DNA of 64,000 bases, from positions 1,028,243-1,092,242 of the forward strand of contig SCFE01000021.1 of the NCBI GenBank assembly GCA_004352715.1. Direction: 5' to 3'. Of this stretch, positions 25,500 through 37,789 are shown piece after piece (the first letter of the stretch is position 1; each line of letters begins with the position of its first letter). Both the position numbers and the translations under genes were made by a program. This stretch comes from Hofstenia miamia (lineage: Eukaryota > Xenacoelomorpha > Acoela). Under the pieces are notes generated by a model, which made no database searches, was not told the DNA's origin, and was given only the letters and a program-made list of their open reading frames with translations.

Positions 25500-27070
25500 A
25501 AGGGTGAAATCCTATACATGTAATTGTAAGGTAATTCTTGGTAATTTGAGACCTACTGATCTTATTATGAAAGTAATCATACCTGCTTCTATTTTTGTAG
25601 TTAATTGTACTATTGAAAGTGATGTAGTATCAGGAAAATTGCCTTTGTTGCTAAACAGGATTGGCCTTCAAAAAACAAAGGGTAAACTGAATTTTGAAAA
25701 TGGTATGTGTGAACGTTTTTGTCACAAAGCTAAACTGTCTATAATGTTACCTAAGCATTAGGTTTTGCCTCACTTGTTTCAGTCTGTTTTTAGAAATGAT
25801 AGTGATGTAACTTGAGATACTTTAATGCACTGCCACTTACTGTCTTCATATTTAAAAGAAACTGAATTAAAGAACTATATGTACATTTTGGTCATTGTGC
25901 AGCTGACTCTCTGCCGAAATTTATTAAAAATGCTGTTGCTAACTAAAATGATAACGTTAAAATATGAAATATGGTAGAGACCTGTGACCTTTGTCAAATG
26001 CATCAAAAACTTATTAAAAACCGTTTGTGAGCTTACCTTTAAGTAATGACTTTAATGAATAAGTTGGATTACCTGGAATGAAGCCTGTTTTATTTCCATA
26101 TAATTTGTATGTTCAGCAAGTATAGTGTTACTGCATTGTTAATCAAACGAGGCAGAGAAAATTGTTTTTGAATTTCTGAGATTTTTTGTGCCCCTTCTAC
26201 AGTTATCTCACAGATAATAATGGAGAGTTTGCATTGAATCACTTGCGGAAACCTTGAATTTTAAATTGCTTACAATACCAGGATATTCGCCATCAAGCAA
26301 TGGTGTTGTACAACGGCACAATGCTACTCTCACCGAGACATTTAACAAATTTCAAGCAGAATATCGAAAAATAGATATTGAAACTTTTGTGGCATGACAA
26401 AAAATTCACTGTATGGCTTTACCCACAGTTTTTAGGAAAAATCCTCATTTGCCAAATGTTAGTGACAATAATCTATCTGGTTTGGAAGCATTCATTGCAA
26501 GTGCGTTGTGACCGATGCCTTGAAGGCAAATTCATGCAACCAAAAGGCTTATGTTGAAAGTGAAAATTCTTGTTGTATTAGAAATACTCTTGCGAAAGGG
26601 AGTATTTGAAATAAATTATGAAGATTAGCATTGGGATAGACAACAAAAAGGAATCTGCAAATGTATTTGGTATTGATGGTAAAATACCTTCCCTATGTAG
26701 CGGATCTTGTCTTGTGATTGTGCATGTCCATAATATCTTGAAAATATATTCTCCAGTATCTTTTCTGGTGAGAAAAAATGAAATCAATGACAAGCAACCT
26801 CAAGCAAGTGCTCCGCCATTTGATGATAATGATGATTGTGATGATGTTGATAATAATAACGTTGTTTATGTTAATTCGATAAAGGAAGCTAATGTTTGCA
26901 CTCCTGAAAGTATGAATAGCTGTAGTCAGCGGTGTGAAGCACTTGTACTGGATGTTGTCAATATTCTGATAGTTGGTAGAAACATTGAATTTCTCTATGC
27001 AAAAGTTGGGGTGCAGTACACTTGTAAGGTACTTAGTAGAGCAGGCAAAAATTAATTTCAATATAATATG
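25500..27070 (+). pseudogene. Protease-like plus integrase polyprotein relic
   Basis: The first part (25504-25761) has IIPASIFVVNCTIESDVV then GKLPLLLNR, resembling the C-terminal half of a retropepsin-like domain; the Asp-Ser/Thr-Gly half is absent. An integrase zinc-binding region follows, with HFGH at 25884-25895 and CDLC at 25983-25994. The integrase core then shows YSVTALLIKR (about 26120), LTDNNGEF (26208-26231) and SPSSNGVVQRHN (26287-26322), where Gln occupies the place of the third catalytic residue (usually Glu). Downstream come ETFVA, KNPHLPNV, and at the end (to about 27055) CKVLSRAGKN, a terminal motif I recall from cnidarian integrase polyproteins. At least six stops and several frameshifts break it. 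No reverse transcriptase lies between protease and integrase. Family placement is from memory. Confidence 0.6.
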
Positions 27071-28130
27071 CAATACATGTATATGAACATTAATAATTAA
27101 GCTTGAAAAATCAGATATTTGTTTATCCTTGGCACTCTCATTTCGTGTTGCGATTTTGCTTCGGATATGTTATTGATAATCCTCCCCTTCTACTTCAGTA
27201 CGCGGAACAATGAATTTTTCGTTGAGTTCATATTTGTCACATAGATATTTTTTAGGCTTGTGGAACCTAATATTAAACTCAGTACAAAATATATCATTGT
27301 AAATTTTAAAGCGTACTGATTGGCAAACAAATTCGATTTCCTTTTTTAAGCAATATACATTTGATTAATAGAAAGCCCAGTGCCCACATACTCGCATTTA
27401 CTGTCCTGCCTTACATAAAGACTTTCGATCAGGCAAGTTAGGGGCGCATGGCCCCTTAAAGTTCAATAAATTAATCATAGCTTTACTCATATGAAATTGC
27501 TTCGCACTTTTTCATTGAATTTTTAAATAGAATGACAGTAATATTTTATACACTTTAACTAAAATCTATCCACTTTAACTTAGTTGCAGAATATTAGAGG
27601 TAATACTATTGGATTTGTATCCAAAATGCCGGGAGCAAGGGGGGCAGGTGACACAACAGGGAGGGGCATGCCCCACTTGCCCCTTCCCTTAGCGAAGGCC
27701 ATGCTTTCAATGCGAGAGTAACTGTTTATATGGTCTCTGATTAAAATGCAACATATTACTCGTTTAGTTGAATAATTATACGATGTAATGTAAACGAAAT
27801 TTGATTGGCTAATGGGGTTTAGAAAAATTGAACAGTGTGAACTAAACGCTATTAAGTGAAATAGGAACAAATTTATGCTGGTATCTCTGTTAATATTAGA
27901 AATTCTCAAAAAATTGTAGCTAATTGCTTCATGAAATGGAAATGCTCATAATCAAAAAAATGCACATAGCACAAAAAGTAAAAAAAATGATGTATAACGC
28001 GGGAAGTTCATAGCATAACTATACTGAATATCAATATGCAATTTTGAAAACAGCTTTCAAAGGTATATGTATTTGAATTACCAATATTAATCGCATTTTT
28101 TTGAGATTTTCTGCTGATTTAACCACTCTG

Positions 28131-28398
28131 GCATTTGAAAATCAAAAAAATTAAATATGCGCTTTATTTTAGTAATGTTTAATCTTTAAACACAGATGCA
28201 ATTGTAAAAGCCGGCAATTAAATAATAGAAATTTGCACTCGATGTTTGATTTATTAATATTCAGCTACTTTACGTCTTGGCAATGCATCATATTAAACAT
28301 TTGAACTGTCAAAATTCTTTATTTTCGTCATAAAGGCAGACTGTGCTTAAATCATAAAAGAAATCCTATTGTGGGCATTCTAAGCTGGAATTAGCTCA
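28131..28398 (+). repeat. Dispersed repeat, copy 2
   Basis: Diverged direct copy of 21003-21255, sharing the CGTCTTGGCAATGCATC core and the same order of flanking words. This copy is somewhat longer because of scattered insertions. Confidence 0.7.
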
Positions 28399-28948
28399 TA
28401 GCTGGTGCGAAATCAATGAAATAGTTCTTTTACACGTTTATTATATAGATCTGCCGGGAAAGAAGTCAGGTGGCTTAAGCCACAATATCAAACATTGATA
28501 TATTTGATTATAACGGTCTTACATACATGCACATATAGCTTAAATCATTAAATTGGGAACTATTTTGTTATTAAATTTTCCTTCATAAAACAAAATATTA
28601 ATGCTATGACTAAGGAATTTCAAGATATGCTGAGCCAATCCAAAAATTCTTAAAATATTTAGACAGTATACTATTAATGAGCTGAAAATATTATCCTGAA
28701 GTAAGAAATACAAATTTACTAAGTACATTTAAATATACTTCAACGAAGATTACATTAATCCAAACGCATAGTGGTATTTGTATGAACAGCAGCAAAGCAC
28801 CATGCCGAATATTCATAGAAATTCATCGAATCCATTCACGAATTCAATTGCGAGCAATCTTAACTCGTAACGCCAGAACTATGATACTCTCCATTAATCT
28901 TTCATATACATGTATTCAGGATTTTCACAAATATTGAAATTAAAACTT

Positions 28949-28951
<3 letters not shown>

Positions 28952-28981
<30 letters not shown>
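28952..28981. repeat. (TA)n microsatellite
   Basis: Uninterrupted TA tract of about 30 bp. Confidence 0.95.
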
Positions 28982-28985
<4 letters not shown>

Positions 28986-29788
28986 GCTACACAATTAAAA
29001 TATCTTGGTGAGGTCATATCTTAAAAAAATATAGTATGTATTCCCACCTATCAATAAATTTGCAAAAGAGAACACATAACATAAGCAAAAAAGAAGGTCA
29101 ATATAAACGATTTTTTCAGATCTGTAAAAAGATCAATTCCATTATCTTGCCTTTACCACAAAAACCAAGCTTACTGAAAATGTAATCTCAATCATATGCA
29201 AACATAGACATGTTAGCACATCAATAAATATAACCATTTCTTATTCAATGCATTATGAATGTAGTCTTTGTGCAAAGTCTTCTAGTTTTTGTGTCCCTCC
29301 ACTGAGCCTGCAAGAAAAAGAATAATTGAGGCCATTGTTTTGGTTAGACAATTTGCAGTATTGTTTCAAGAGGCAGTACAAGCTCTGTAGCATCCATCAT
29401 TTTAGATTCTTGTATTATTTTATTAGTCTCATTTCTAATGGAAGAGTAGATTTATTAATTTCATTTAAATATGCCTAAATTTTGGATTAACATAGATTTA
29501 CAATCACTGAAAACCTACAATTCAACATATTTTCACTGGCAGATTGCAAGAATGATAATGACATAAAGTAGCTCTAAAAATAGAGTCATTGAGTTTTCCA
29601 GTCCAATAAAGCACAATTGCAGTAGAAATAAACAAGAGATTTTGTTTTAACAAAAATTCAAAAATTAATTTTGGAAACAATTTTTTGAAAAAAGGCAATT
29701 AATAATCAATTATTAACTACCTTTACCATGAATAATATTGCATATCTATGCGCTTTACTAAACAGAAGTGCTTAAAAATATTATTTAA

Positions 29789-30052
29789 TTGGTCATTAGC
29801 AAACAAACCATTAAACGAATACAAATGATCCCAGGCAATTTTAGATATGCCAGTTTAATTACTATATACACAAATGCAAATATGCTTAAAATAACCAATA
29901 GGTTTTCATCCATAGCAAATGTACTTAGAAAATACACAAACTTAGATGAAGTAAAAGGCTCTTATGTAACAACCAGAATAATAAGAGAAGCAAAATCAAT
30001 AAAATCATTCAGAAAATTATTTAAACATAATTTGTTATCCCAACAAAAATAA
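29789..30052 (+). pseudogene. Possible LINE C-terminal tail
   Basis: An 87-codon frame ends with KSIKSFRKLFKHNLLSQQK. This resembles the last residues of many CR1/Jockey-like ORF2 proteins, which end in a Ser-x-x-x-Phe-Lys-x-x-Leu-Lys-x-x-Leu-Leu pattern. Upstream residues (FRYASLITIY, FSSIANVLRKYTNL) are compatible but not diagnostic. No RT core is present. It could also be a chance frame. Confidence 0.3.
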
Positions 30053-30059
30053 TCCTTCC

Positions 30060-30935
30060 TTAAAAATGGCAGGGCAGCATGATTTAGGGTTTATGTTCCT
30101 TAAATGTGTTTTAATTTTATGGATCTTCTGTTGTTTCCAGATTGTATATTTCAAGTTTTTATGTATGTAGATGTAATTATGTATACATGGTGATTCACAA
30201 TGTTGGTAGCCAATCAGAAATATATAGTTTTAAAAGATGTGTTATTGAATTTTACTAAATTAATACAATAATTAATTTTCTATTTATTATTTTTCTATGT
30301 AAAACATTTTACCTTTGCTTAACTTTCAGCATAAACCAGATGAAGCATGATCCGCCTACACTCTGGTTAACAGAATACTCTTAAACAATTTTTAAAGCTT
30401 CAATGGATTCAGAAATGTGGATCAAAAAATTGGCCTGTGAATTTTGTAAATCTCACAATTTTTTATTTGTTGCTTTATTAATATGTTAAAAGAATTGGTA
30501 TACGAAGGAAAACCAACTAACAGGCAATTATGCATAATCCTTTCAATCTTTTGTGAATTACACAAAGAAAAAGATTTTTTCTTGATATTTTGAACATTAA
30601 CTTTTGTGTAGACATTGCTCGTTGCGTTTAAAGTACAAGGTTGGGGATTTACATTACAATCTGTTTAATTCAGATCAATGCAGTTAAATAAATGGAAAGT
30701 AATTTCAGATTGGTTAACTTTCTTAATTGAGTTCAAATACAAATTACAAATTAAATATTAGGTAAATTTTTTGAAAGTATTGAACTATTGAGATGACATG
30801 GGTGATAATAGATAATATATTTATAATCTCTCCACACTTTCAATATTGACAATTATTGATGTTATATTTTAATATATAAATATATAATCTAAAATTTGAT
30901 GTGTACAGAACCAGTAATTATAAAAAAATTTGTCA

Positions 30936-30980
<45 letters not shown>

Positions 30981-32220
30981 ATTACAATATATATTTGATA
31001 AAATTATAAAACAAAAGAAAAGTATATCTTAAAAGTAAGGGTCATAAAAGACATGTTGGCCACACATCTGCAAATATGAAATGCATTGCAAGTCTATAGT
31101 AATTTAAAAATACCACAACATTGACTCATTGTTATCACTATAAACAATTAAAGCTACCATCTTAATAAATTTTTAGATAATTTTAAAAATCCATTCTTGC
31201 CAATCAAGCAATAAAACAAACATAAAACAACTTAATTCATCCAAGATACTCATTTAGTAAGATATGATTTTAACACATTTTTCAAAACATTAAATTGATA
31301 AAACAATCAAGTATACCATTAACACCATTAAAGAAGAGCGAATAAACTTATCACATCATACACTAAATAGGTCATTCCAGCTAGGGTATAAAACTTTATA
31401 TTTTTTCATTTAATGGAGAAATATATACAAAAATGCATTTCCACTTAGTCAAAAACTAACCAATTTTGAAAGACTTAAGCATATCAAAATTCTAGTGTTG
31501 CCTAGATATATTGCTAATGTCTTTGCAGGATTTCTGTAAAGGAAGAATATATATATTTGTTAAAATATTTAAATTTACAATAGAACTTTGTTTCCCAAAA
31601 TTGTTTAAAAAAATCGTCTAGATATAAACAACTACCAAGAGAAACTAGAAATTGCCATTCATACAAGAAGGTGATGAAATGTTTCTTAATAGAAATCCTA
31701 TAAACATTTCCCATTGTTTTCAAATTTCATAAATTCCTATTACTTAGTGCGTTTAGAACCTCAAACAAAAGCTTAACTTTGTTGATAGCATTCTAATTTA
31801 TTTCTATAAAGCGGTTTCCAAAGAAATTATCAGAAGCTTTTACTACTATGAGTGTGTTTATGCTTATTTTAAATGTATGGAAAATATATTAAATTGATTT
31901 AATATTGTTTTCGAATATTTTTTAAGGTCGCCTGAAAGTAAAGTAAATTAAGAAATTTTCACTTTTCCACAAGATAACAAGGTCTTAAGTAAAGTGAGAT
32001 TTCAACTAGGTAACTAAAAAATCTGTTGAGTAATCTTTGCAAAATCCAATTGTAAAATTCTATATTTTACTTCAGTGAATGACTATGCTAAAGCTAAGAT
32101 CTCTAAACTTTATTCAAAATTTGTTTCACTAAATATTGTTTGGCAAAAAGTACAATTTAATATTATATATTTGATCTGAAATTAAATTTTATTTTAACAT
32201 GCGCAATTGAAAAAAACAAA
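30060..32220. other. Gene-free stretch
   Basis: Very AT-rich DNA with one (TA)n tract. No coding sequence, inverted repeat pair or RNA gene was recognised. Confidence 0.55.
30939..30975. repeat. (TA)n microsatellite
   Basis: Uninterrupted TA tract of about 37 bp. Confidence 0.95.
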
Positions 32221-32224
32221 CATT

Positions 32225-32443
32225 TTATACGTTAGGTTCTTTATTTGAAATCGGAAAATGCGAGTTAAGATTTTCGTCTTCCCAAGGTGAACCCAGTAGA
32301 GTTCTAGGTTGATTTTTCATGTCTAATTCGTCGATGTTGCGCTGCTTATTGTTTCGATCGTTATGGTCCACAACGAAGCCACCGATTATTCCAGCTACAA
32401 TTAACAATATAAACAAAAGAAGAGTCCAAGAGCAGTTTCTCAT
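32225..32443 (-). CDS. Small ORF with N-terminal membrane anchor
   Basis: Counted from its ATG (32443), this minus-strand frame encodes 72 residues. MRNCSWT is followed by a hydrophobic helix, LLLFILLIVAGIIGGFVV (about residues 8-25), then a hydrophilic, Asp/Asn-rich segment ending ISNKEPNV. The layout is that of a type II membrane protein or signal anchor. The codon mix is less AT-biased than chance frames nearby. The terminal AAC/GTATAA could be a splice donor, so this may be the first exon of a larger gene whose other exons lie outside what I can recognise. No family is assigned, and a chance frame is possible. Confidence 0.3.
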   Translation of the reverse strand: MRNCSWTLLLFILLIVAGIIGGFVVDHNDRNNKQRNIDELDMKNQPRTLLGSPWEDENLNSHFPISNKEPNV

Positions 32444-32459
32444 TATAGTTTTCAATTTA

Positions 32460-33340
32460 CTGTGCTTATCAAGTATTAAATGTGTTTGCTTAATATTGAA
32501 ATTTTGAACGAGACTGACACATAAACGTTATTTTTCTTACGTTTTCTTGCTTAAATGGAACCTATTTCGAAAGTGTTCAATCACTTTAATATCCAATGAT
32601 GTTTCCAAAGAAGAGGAGTTGCAATGCATTAAAATTTCCTACTTTTAAAATTCCGCGATGAGATGGTAAAAGAGGAAATTCATGAAGTGTTTTGTTTTGA
32701 AGTTTTTACACGCTTTAGGCCATCATTTTATTTAATGGTCCTGCAGAGTCCTATGCGTTGCCCATTCACATAATGGGCATTGGGATAATTTGTGCAATAA
32801 TTTCCAAAGCAAATTTCCTTATCAAAGTATTCATATGTGGTATGAATATAGTATGGAATAGAAATTATCTAAGAAATTCTATCCTTCTAGACTCTGTGGG
32901 TACATCTTAAATGCTTACATGCTTTGATATTTTATAGGCAAATTCGGGTGCTACTAAATATCGTTGTTGCTTTCCTAAATTTTGCCATAAACTAGCTGGA
33001 AGGGACGTGAAATTTTCCATTGTAATGGCCTTAGTATATAATGTGAGATATTGTAAACAAAAGACAGTCCGATACTGCTTATAAAAGAATTAAAAAAAAT
33101 CATTCTATTTTTTAGTATTGTGTTTACCTTAATCGCTTAACACTATATTTTAAAAGTTTTGAAGTACTTTATAATTCTCTGCTTGTATAGTGAATTGGAA
33201 TAGATAAAAACTGAAGTTTAAAATAATTGATTCAATTCCATACAATTCATTCGAACTCTTCATAAATTAATATTAAATGGAATAGAAATCAACATCGATA
33301 ATAGCTTAATGCTCTGTTTATGTTGGATTAATGCAGTGCA
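32460..33340. other. Gene-free stretch
   Basis: No feature is supported. If the small membrane-anchor ORF just downstream on the minus strand is real, its promoter would lie here, but I see no convincing core-promoter element. Confidence 0.45.
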
Positions 33341-33349
33341 CTTATTACT

Positions 33350-33530
33350 GAGTTGCAACTAGGTCACCGGGTCGCCGGGACAGTGATTTGTTGACTGGTA
33401 AATTTTTTCTCAAGGCTTTCGGGTCTACTGAATGACCGGTCAGGTCACATTTCAGTTGAACACTGGTCAGCCGCCCTGCAGGCCGGCCGGCTACAGGCCG
33501 TATTTTTGCTGACCTTCCAGGCCGCAACTA
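33350..33530. repeat. GC-rich islet, probable DNA-transposon end
   Basis: A GC-rich block in AT-rich DNA with repeated GGTCACCGGGTCGCCGGG, GACCGGTCAGGTCAC, CAGGCCGGCCGGC and CAGGCCGTA words. Such clustered CCGG/GGCC words are typical of subterminal regions of hAT-type elements, as in the nest at 57.8-60.3 kb. A similar block lies at 34285-34425 and may be the other end, but TIR and target duplication are not clear. Confidence 0.4.
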
Positions 33531-33656
33531 AAAATGAAATAGGTTATATCGGAAACAATCTAAATATAATAGTCGCCTTTGATCTTGGGGTTTAATTTCC
33601 TTAGTGGTTATTTCTTAGTGATAGTAAACTGTTGTTAGAAATGTTTGAAATTTATT

Positions 33657-33877
33657 TCACAACTAGAAAAGCACTCGGAGAGCGCAGACCTCCGCCACGC
33701 AGCTTGTGTCCCCCGGATCAGCACTAAAATTTAATGGTTTCCTCTTTGGGCGGAGGCGCACCGCTGGTAAAAATTTGAGGTCAATCAATTTATTACTTTT
33801 TCCGTAAATTTGCTAATAGACAAACAGACAAACAACCAACCCTACCAAAAATTTAACCTCCTTGGCGGAGGTAAATA
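33657..33877 (+). mobile_element. SINE-like or LINE 3'-end repeat (CTCCGCC...GGCGGAG)
   Basis: The block begins AACTAGAAAAGCACTCGGAG, AGCGCAGACCTCCGCCACG and ends with a run of GACAAACAGACAAACAACC units, then AACCTCCTTGGCGGAGGTAA. I recognise this beginning and this ending as a widespread invertebrate repeat, possibly an RTE-type non-LTR 3' end or a SINE. The CCTCCGCCA near the start and TGGCGGAGG at the end are mutual reverse complements. The classification is from memory; the words are read directly. Confidence 0.5.
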
Positions 33878-34284
33878 TACAAATGATTATTTGTTACAAC
33901 TGTAATTTACAATTTTCTAAGTTATTTTAATTATTATCTTAAGCTTAAACAGCCTAGCGTCCGTTTTAAACTACAAACCGTTTTCCACATTTACTAAGAA
34001 TTTTCTCCAAGCCGATTTCCAAATTTGACAATCTTGGGGCATTGGTAGGTCTATTGGGAAACATACTTTAATGCAATGGAGAAAATTCCTATTAAAGCTT
34101 ATTGCTATGGTAGAGATTGTTGAATAGATTAACAAGCTTTCTTAGAAATTTTCGAATTTTTGAAAAAGATTTAAATTCTCTCCATTCCTAGTGCTAATGT
34201 ATTTAGAAGGTTTTGAGCCCCTGGAAGCAACAAAGAACTTTGACTGTTTCTTGATATGTGGAAAGACATTCCAAACCCATTGAG

Positions 34285-34425
34285 GTGTGCCGTGTGCAAA
34301 GTCAGAGGTCGCGGGCCGAAAGCAGGCCTCTACCAGCCGTAAAATATATGAACACCGGCCGCAGGCAGACCAGAATTTTTGCAAGCCAGCGGGCTCAGGC
34401 CACCAAAATCTGCTGTTCTGTGCAG
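34285..34425. repeat. GC-rich islet, probable DNA-transposon end
   Basis: Contains GGTCGCGGGCCGAAAGCAGG, ACCGGCCGCAGGCAGACC and GCCAGCGGGCTCAGGCC, and ends TGTGCAGGACTATC. Its composition and word type match the islet at 33350-33530. It may be the opposite end of one element of about 1.1 kb; this pairing is unproven. Confidence 0.35.
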
Positions 34426-34429
34426 GACT

Positions 34430-37000
34430 ATCACATTTATATAAACAAATGATTAAAATAAATTACATAAAAGGGCTCATTTTAATAAATTCAGCTTATT
34501 ATTACGTAAATACTGAGTTATACAAATATCATGAGTACCTTAAATAGTTTTAATGGTTTCAGAAGTTTTTTTAATGTTAATTTTCGTTTGTTTCTTTAAT
34601 AGCACCCTGCGAATCCACTTGTTTTATTTCGAATTCGAATCCGAATATTTAGGTAATGCATTTGCAAATCCGAATACGAATCCAAATTATAATTTGGTGT
34701 AATTAGTAACGTCTATTCCAAAAATATCTGTTGTTAATATTTGCGGTTGAAAACAAAATCTAAACATGAAACATTTAGCTGTTTATTCTACAGTAGAAGA
34801 ATTCAATAGAAATAGAATTACGATTTACATATTTCATGAAAGTGTTATTTTTGTATTAAAAATTTCAGTAACCCAACAAAATAAATTGAAAATGGTATGA
34901 ACTAATTAATTTGTCTTGCTGTTCAGTTTTTTTGTTGGATCCGCTTAGTTCGCTTGGATTGATGGATAGGAGAAATTAGAGGTCACATAGGGTGCCTCCG
35001 ATGTATTGATTGAGAACATCTTTACAGTTTTTGAGCTATAAGTCTAGATTATGTTAAAAAAATAATATAGTTATTATAAGGACATATATCTAGTAATAAC
35101 GTTTATTCTGTTTTCTTACCCTATGTCGATGAAAGGTTACTAAATAGCAGTTATCCTTTATGGCTATAATTAGTTCCTTTCTGAGCAATTTTATAGAAAG
35201 TATTTTTGTACTAATGCCCTAACCTTAGGCACAAAAATTAAGGAGGAACGGCTATCAATCAATAGAATAAATAAGATGTAAATATTATATATAAAACACT
35301 TCAAAAATTAAATGTTATTTTTCATCTAGCTCACGTTTAATTTGCTTGCTCCTTTAGAACTATATAATAAAATGCCATTTGTTATGAACATATGTGAAAC
35401 AACTGTAAAAAGTAAAAGAATAAGTGTTGTTTACAAGAGGAAGGATGTTATTAGCACGAGCTGCAACAGTAAACAACGCTAAGCACTAATACTCAGCGGT
35501 TTCCGAAAATGAGATCGGTTTGGTTTTCTTACACCTGAAAACAGTGTTTTTTTGGTTTAAATTTCTGTTTCGATTTTTTAGCTAACTATTATCTTATCGG
35601 TATAATTAGCAAAATGCTATTCAACTGAGAAATATATTTTTTGGCACTAAATTTTTTTAGGAGCCATCTCAAATTGTAAGAAACGCTTGGGTTGCTTATG
35701 GTTAACTTATGTCTACATAATCTTCCCATCAATGTATTATATTCCTTCTGTATTTAAATTTAATCTATCTAACATCGGAACAAACTAATCTGCAAGATTC
35801 ATGGCTAATGCTGGATTGTTTCCAAAAAATAAGCTAGGTTTCGTTTTTATGCACTTCAAAGTCATGGGTTTACTTTGAGTTTTTAGCTATGACTATTGGT
35901 ATAAGTAAAATGTTATCTAGGAAAAAATACTGTTAATGTATATTTTCATAATGCTAAATTTAGTTGATAATCAAGTAAAAGTAAATTCTGCTTCAACTTT
36001 TGGAGTTTTTCCTAGAAGACTGAATCCCTAGAAGACTGAATCATTTCTTGGAAATAACATTATAGGCTATTGCTTCTCCTTAAAAAAGAAAAGGTCGGTT
36101 CTCATGTTTCTGTTCAGTTTCATTTTTCATTTGAGCACTACTAAATACGTAGAAATATGGACAAAATAATATGGGCAGTGCGAAGAATGCCGCTTTTGAT
36201 CTGATTATGACGACATTTTTTGTTCTTGCCCAGATGATGTCAACTACAAAATTGTCAATCATACTCAAAATTGTTTGTTACTGTTATTTATGCATTCCGC
36301 CTTACGTTAAATCTACATCGGATGCCTAGGTAAATAGTAGAAGTCCATGAAAGTGGCATTTGTGTAATTAAATATCTACAGCAAATAATACAAATATTCA
36401 AATATCCTAATACAAACCATCGACTTAGTGCTTGCAACTTTGGAATACCTGCCTAGTAGCTCTTGAAATATGCTGCTTACGTAGTTTGAGGCTTCTTTTA
36501 AGGAAAAACCGCCTTGTGAACATTGTTCCATTTATTAAGAATTTTTATATTCAGATGAGTTTATGCAACCTCAGAAAAATTGTACTTGATTTTCGAATGA
36601 TTAGCACAGTAATGCAATATTCATTGGAGCATATTACGTGATCTGACTCCAGTTTTCCAAGCATCACAGAATTTAACTTTATGTTTTGTTCCATTATTTT
36701 GACAATTGCTTCCCTCGACAAACTGCATCGTAGATTCAAACAAAACACCTCTGCTTGCATCTATGTATTCTCTTTTTGAAGTTTTCTTTCATTAGTATCA
36801 ATCTTTTACGTAATGAATTTTTATGGTTTGTTATGCACGTAATGAGATTTCAAGTAACTCTTATGTATCAGTTTGTTATATTGCAGTATTCAATGCACTA
36901 TTCGAGGCCCTAAATTCATTTTGATTTTGCTGTTTTTCCATACACTTTCTATGTTTCTAGTTTTATGTTCCTGTTCTAAGAGTTTACAAATTATTTCAAT
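34430..37000. other. Gene-free stretch
   Basis: No gene is supported. A diverged direct duplication is listed separately. A 15-bp tandem duplication (CTAGAAGACTGAATC) lies near 36015-36045. Confidence 0.5.
35465..35965. repeat. Diverged direct duplication, period about 0.3 kb
   Basis: Segments near 35465-35665 and 35770-35965 share a collinear series of words: GGTTTCCGAAAAT/TTGTTTCCAAAAAA, TTTTTAGCTA, ACTATT, GGTATAA, AAAATG, and AATGCTAAATTT or CACTAAATTTTTT. Divergence is high. The nature of the unit is unknown. Confidence 0.4.
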
Positions 37001-37009
37001 AGAAATATA

Positions 37010-37110
37010 CGGGTCAACTACGGGCCAAGTTAAAACAATTGCTTGTTGCATGCCGGGCTCGCACGATTTTCTGGGCTAGAGCTCATACCGTTAGCGAACC
37101 GGGCGTACGG
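37010..37110. repeat. GC-rich islet with ACGGGC words
   Basis: Contains TACGGGTCAACTACGGGCC, GCCGGGCTCGCACG and GAACCGGGCGTACGGGCTC. It may be a DNA-transposon terminus. A comparable islet at 39755-39845 lies on the other side of the retroelement relic, but an inverted-repeat relation between them is not convincing. Confidence 0.35.
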
Positions 37111-37215
37111 GCTCTGAACTTAGTATGATTATTTGTTATTATTGATGTTGTTCGAATTATCAAAACCATCTTCTTGAAGTTTATTTTTTGGTTTATAAGA
37201 ATTTTCTATACGAAA

Positions 37216-37218
<3 letters not shown>

Positions 37219-37250
<32 letters not shown>
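37219..37250. repeat. (TA)n microsatellite
   Basis: Uninterrupted TA tract of about 32 bp. Confidence 0.95.
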
Positions 37251-37252
<2 letters not shown>

Positions 37253-37789
37253 TAAATATTATTCTAACGGTGACAATGTTGCCTTGTTGGAATTTGTTTA
37301 GCGGGCATTGACTTAAACTTTAAAACATAATATACCATGAGTAACAAGGGAAAAAGAAATAATATACATCAAAAGCCATATTAGTTCCCAATAACAGTAA
37401 CAAAGATTCTTCTAACAATTGCAATGATTCAGTTGCATTTACAAGAGTTACTAATCATTTAGAAGGTCAGGTGGATATAATTGAAGCGTTCTTCAGTCAT
37501 GGCTAGATAAAGAAAAGAAATACATCTGTGCTTGTGGAAGAATTTTCGCAGTAGCTTTCCGCAACACACAAAAGTAAATGTGCACAATTAATTATACATA
37601 AAAAAATAAGAATATGGCATGCAATCATTAGAAGAAGTCTTTAGCACGTTCTAGCAATAGCTAGACAAAGTTGGTGTAAGGTTTTACGTAATGGTATAAG
37701 TGAAGCAAAAATGAAAAAATATTGAATCCTTTATGAAACTATTAATGCTTCTAAAGTGTGTCCTTTCTTTATCTAAAAGAGCACGCAAA

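Larger units (their letters stand above)
27075..29785. other. Mostly gene-free stretch
   Basis: No gene is supported. GC-rich patches at about 27435-27460 and 27625-27700 (GGGGCATGCCCC palindrome, CTTGCCCCTTCCC) may be remnants of a small DNA element. The rest is featureless apart from one dispersed repeat copy and a TA tract. Confidence 0.5.

Noticed and set aside
26693-27073. 126-codon minus-strand frame
   Set aside because: Antisense to the tail of the integrase polyprotein and rich in Ile/Asn as expected of AT-rich shadow frames.
34142-34384. 80-codon minus-strand frame with VWNVFPHIKK, considered as a LINE tail
   Set aside because: The WN-LP resemblance is isolated, half the frame is the GC-rich islet, and no neighbouring RT blocks exist.
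33350-34425. A single 1.1-kb hAT element joining both GC-rich islets
   Set aside because: The inverted-repeat match and flanking duplication are too weak to call an element; the islets are listed separately.
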